7,329 nucleotides of DNA from an uncultured Erysipelotrichaceae bacterium (GTDB lineage Bacteria > Bacillota_I > Bacilli_A > Erysipelotrichales > Coprobacillaceae): assembly GCA_900544435.1 (NCBI GenBank), contig UQVG01000097.1, positions 1 through 7,329 on the forward strand, written 5' to 3'. Below, piece after piece: positions 5,979 to 7,329 of this stretch (positions within the stretch are counted from its first letter, which is position 1; the number at the start of each line of letters is the position of its first letter). The notes under the pieces are model-generated. The model was not told the DNA's origin. It saw nothing but the letters and a program-made list of their open reading frames with translations, and did no database searches. A program made the translations under genes and the position numbers.

Positions 5979-6329
5979 ATGACTTATAAGAATCCAAAAA
6001 AATTTGATATGAAGATTCGTCTTTATAACCAAGAAAAAAGCTTTGGTAAAGGTGTTTATGAATTAATGAAAAAAACGCAAACTTTTGGTTCTTTATCAGG
6101 AGCTTACAAAGATATGAAAATGTCAAATTCGAAGGCTTGGAAAATTTTAAAAAGAGCGGAAGAGGATTTAGGAATGCCCCTTGTTGAACGTGTCAGTGGT
6201 GGTAAAGATGGTGGTGGCAGTAAACTCACTCAAGAAGGTGAATTACTGTTAGAAAAGTATGAAAAATTCATTCAAGAAATGAATGACTATGCCAATATTC
6301 GTTTTAAGGAGATTTTTAATGATGAATAA
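5979..6329 (+). CDS. ModE-like winged helix-turn-helix regulator (DNA-binding domain only)
   Basis: This 116-residue protein matches the N-terminal DNA-binding domain of the molybdate-responsive regulator ModE. The helix-turn-helix region is at about 37-66, with GSLSGAYKDMKMSNSKAWK, and the wing is at about 68-87, with VERVSGGKDGGGSKLTQEG, very like the ERATGGKGGGGAVLT segment of E. coli ModE. The remaining residues form a C-terminal helix typical of dimerisation in this LysR-related fold. ModE normally carries two C-terminal Mop repeats (total about 260 residues) that bind molybdate; they are absent here and the gene is not broken, since it ends in an 11-base overlap with the next gene. It is likely a cytoplasmic dimeric DNA-binding protein controlling this operon, but how it would sense molybdate is unclear. 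The start is supported by GAAGGG 7 bases upstream. Confidence 0.88.
   Translation: MTYKNPKKFDMKIRLYNQEKSFGKGVYELMKKTQTFGSLSGAYKDMKMSNSKAWKILKRAEEDLGMPLVERVSGGKDGGGSKLTQEGELLLEKYEKFIQEMNDYANIRFKEIFNDE
6306..6311 (+). promoter_or_regulatory. Ribosome binding site setting the DUF3343 gene start
   Basis: AAGGAG inside the 3' end of the ModE-like gene lies 7 bases before ATG 6319 and 10 before the adjacent ATG 6322. It rules out the more upstream in-frame ATG at 6283, which would extend the overlap with no good site. Confidence 0.75.
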
Positions 6330-6552
6330 ACAGGAATATTTAATTGTTACTTTTCATTCTTTAGATGATGCGATGGACTTAGATGCTAAACAAACTCTTT
6401 CTATGAAAGGGCGTTTGATTCCTAAACCATCTGTTATTGATGCAGGATGCGGGATGTGTTTTTCTTGTCAAAATAAAGATATGGATAAATGGAAAACATT
6501 TTTAAAAGAAGAACAAATTCACTATGAAAAAATAGTAAAGGTGGTATTTTAA
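6319..6552 (+). CDS. Small DUF3343 (putative Se/S carrier-like) protein with CX2CX2C
   Basis: This is a 77-residue cytoplasmic protein. It fits the DUF3343 family (described in Pfam as putative Se/S carrier protein-like): an N-terminal beta strand (EYLIVTFHSL), an amphipathic helix, the family motif GRLIPKPSVI at 31-40, then a conserved Cys-Gly. Here the cysteine region is DAGCGMCFSC, giving CX2CX2C at C44, C47 and C50. Family members usually show one conserved CG, so the extra cysteines are notable. DUF3343 genes commonly lie near selenium or sulfur-trafficking genes, and this one directly abuts selD (its TAA is followed at once by the selD ATG). A role in carrying a persulfide or perselenide to SelD or to the Mo cofactor is inference. 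An adjacent ATG at 6322 would shorten it by one residue. It overlaps the ModE-like gene by 11 bases. Confidence 0.8.
   Translation: MMNKQEYLIVTFHSLDDAMDLDAKQTLSMKGRLIPKPSVIDAGCGMCFSCQNKDMDKWKTFLKEEQIHYEKIVKVVF
6537..6544 (+). promoter_or_regulatory. Ribosome binding site of selD
   Basis: AAAGGTGG ends 8 bases before the ATG at 6553 and lies within the last codons of the DUF3343 gene. It supports the selD start. Confidence 0.6.
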
Positions 6553-7329
6553 ATGGAAGAAAAGCTTTATTGTAAAAGCGGTGGCTGCAGTGCTAAATTA
6601 GGGACTAAAAAATTGAGTCATATTTTAGAGAAGATTGATAAATATCCTAATCCCAACTTACTTGTTGGCTTTGATAGTCATGATGATGCGTCTGTTTATC
6701 AAATAAATGAGCATCAAGCTATTGTTTCAACACTTGATTTCTTTCCACCAATGGTAGAAGATCCTTACTTATTTGGACAAATTGCAGCAACAAATGCTTT
6801 AAGCGATGTTTATGCAATGGGCGGTACTCCTCTAACTGCTTTAAATATTGTATGTTTTAATGAAAAAGATGATTTGAATATTTTAGGTAAGATCATTGAA
6901 GGTGGTAATGATAAGTTAAAAGAAGCAAAGGTTGTTTTATCAGGTGGACATTCGATCAAAGATGAATTCACAAAATATGGCTTAAGTGTTACTGGAATCG
7001 TAGATCCAAATAAAATGATTCAAAATAATGGTGTGCAAATAGGTGATACATTAATTCTTACTAAAAAATTAGGTGTTGGTTTAACATTGAATGCTTATCG
7101 TTTAAATGATGCACGTCAAGAAATGTTAAATGAAGTTTTTAAGAGTATGACAACGCTTAATAAATATGCTTTTGATGTTTTAAATAAATATACAATTCAT
7201 GCTTTAACGGATGTCACAGGGTTTGGTTTACTTGTTCATTTAGATGAAATGCTTGATGGAAAAGCCAGTGCTCTTTTAGATAAAGAAAAAATTCCTTATT
7301 TTGAGGATTGTCCTTATTATGTAAATGAG
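6553..7329 (+). CDS. selD: Selenide, water dikinase SelD (3' truncated by window edge)
   Basis: The frame is open for 259 codons and runs off the right edge; full SelD proteins have about 340-350 residues. SelD makes selenophosphate from selenide and ATP in the cytoplasm. The catalytic N-terminal motif KSGGCSAK is at 8-15: C12 and K15 match E. coli Cys17 and Lys20. The C12 codon (6586-6588) is TGC, so this is the cysteine form, not a selenocysteine form. Other family marks are LLVGFDSHDDASVY 37-49 with D44 and D45 for metal binding, STLDFFPPMV 59-68, QIAATNALSDVYAMGG 76-91, SGGHSIKD 130-137 and LTDVTGFGLL 218-227. It begins immediately after the DUF3343 stop, at the end of a molybdenum-cofactor operon. 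In this setting its selenophosphate probably feeds a molybdenum hydroxylase, though selenocysteine or selenouridine synthesis elsewhere in the genome cannot be judged from here. Confidence 0.95.
   Translation, partial: MEEKLYCKSGGCSAKLGTKKLSHILEKIDKYPNPNLLVGFDSHDDASVYQINEHQAIVSTLDFFPPMVEDPYLFGQIAATNALSDVYAMGGTPLTALNIVCFNEKDDLNILGKIIEGGNDKLKEAKVVLSGGHSIKDEFTKYGLSVTGIVDPNKMIQNNGVQIGDTLILTKKLGVGLTLNAYRLNDARQEMLNEVFKSMTTLNKYAFDVLNKYTIHALTDVTGFGLLVHLDEMLDGKASALLDKEKIPYFEDCPYYVNE

Larger units (their letters stand above)
506..7329 (+). other. Ten-gene molybdenum/selenium operon
   Basis: The genes from moaA to selD are all on one strand. Spacings in order are +1, -16, -26 (or -8 with the later modB start), 0, -4, +1, +3, -11 and 0 bases. 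No terminator, promoter gap or inserted element interrupts them, so a single transcript is likely. The order runs from pterin synthesis, through molybdate import, to a MoeA-like protein, regulator and selenium genes. The right end is open. Confidence 0.85.

Noticed and set aside
5881..6126. Minus-strand frame spanning the MoeA-like tail and ModE-like start
   Set aside because: It is antisense to two motif-supported genes and its translation looks random.
6283..6318. Longer DUF3343 protein from an upstream ATG
   Set aside because: AAGGAG at 6306-6311 is placed for ATG 6319, and the upstream residues do not look like the family N-terminus.
6586..6588. Possible selenocysteine codon at the SelD active site
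   Set aside because: The codon is TGC (cysteine), not TGA, and no in-frame TGA interrupts any of the genes read here.

Overview
The window is an AT-rich, tightly packed, single-strand (+) gene run that looks like a low-GC Bacillota (Firmicutes) genome. The evidence is the codon use, the strong AGGAGG-type ribosome binding sites, the short MogA-fused MOSC protein and the short ModC and ModE proteins. An anaerobic gut lineage such as an Erysipelotrichia-like or Clostridia-like organism is plausible, but that placement is inference.

Layout: (1) Bases 2-490 hold the 3' end of a MATE-family efflux gene, at about 36% GC by hand count. (2) After a 15-base gap, a dense array of ten genes starts at 506, at about 24-30% GC in the stretches counted. 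No gap inside it exceeds 3 bases and several genes overlap. The order is moaA, moaC, a MOSC-MogA fusion, modB, modC, modA, a MoeA-like molybdopterin-binding protein with a cysteine-rich tail, a ModE-like DNA-binding protein, a small DUF3343 (putative Se/S carrier-like) protein, and selD, which runs off the right edge. No tRNA, rRNA, CRISPR array, insertion sequence or convincing terminator was seen, and no intergenic stretch is long enough for a riboswitch.

How the genes fit together: ModA, ModB and ModC import molybdate. MoaA and MoaC convert GTP to cyclic pyranopterin monophosphate. The MogA half of the fusion adenylylates molybdopterin, and the MoeA-like protein is placed to handle molybdopterin or insert molybdenum. 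The ModE-like protein probably regulates the operon. SelD makes selenophosphate, and the DUF3343 protein is a candidate carrier of reactive sulfur or selenium. Molybdenum-cofactor genes beside selD and a DUF3343 gene match the known pattern of selenium-dependent molybdenum hydroxylase (SDMH) maturation, in which SelD supplies labile selenium for a Mo active site rather than for selenocysteine. The hydroxylase, YqeB, YqeC, MocA, MoaD and MoaE are not in the window.

Most worth a second look: the two cysteine clusters (MoeA-like tail and DUF3343 protein) next to SelD, the lack of any Mop molybdate-sensing domain in both ModC and the ModE-like protein, and the composition break between the MATE gene and moaA.
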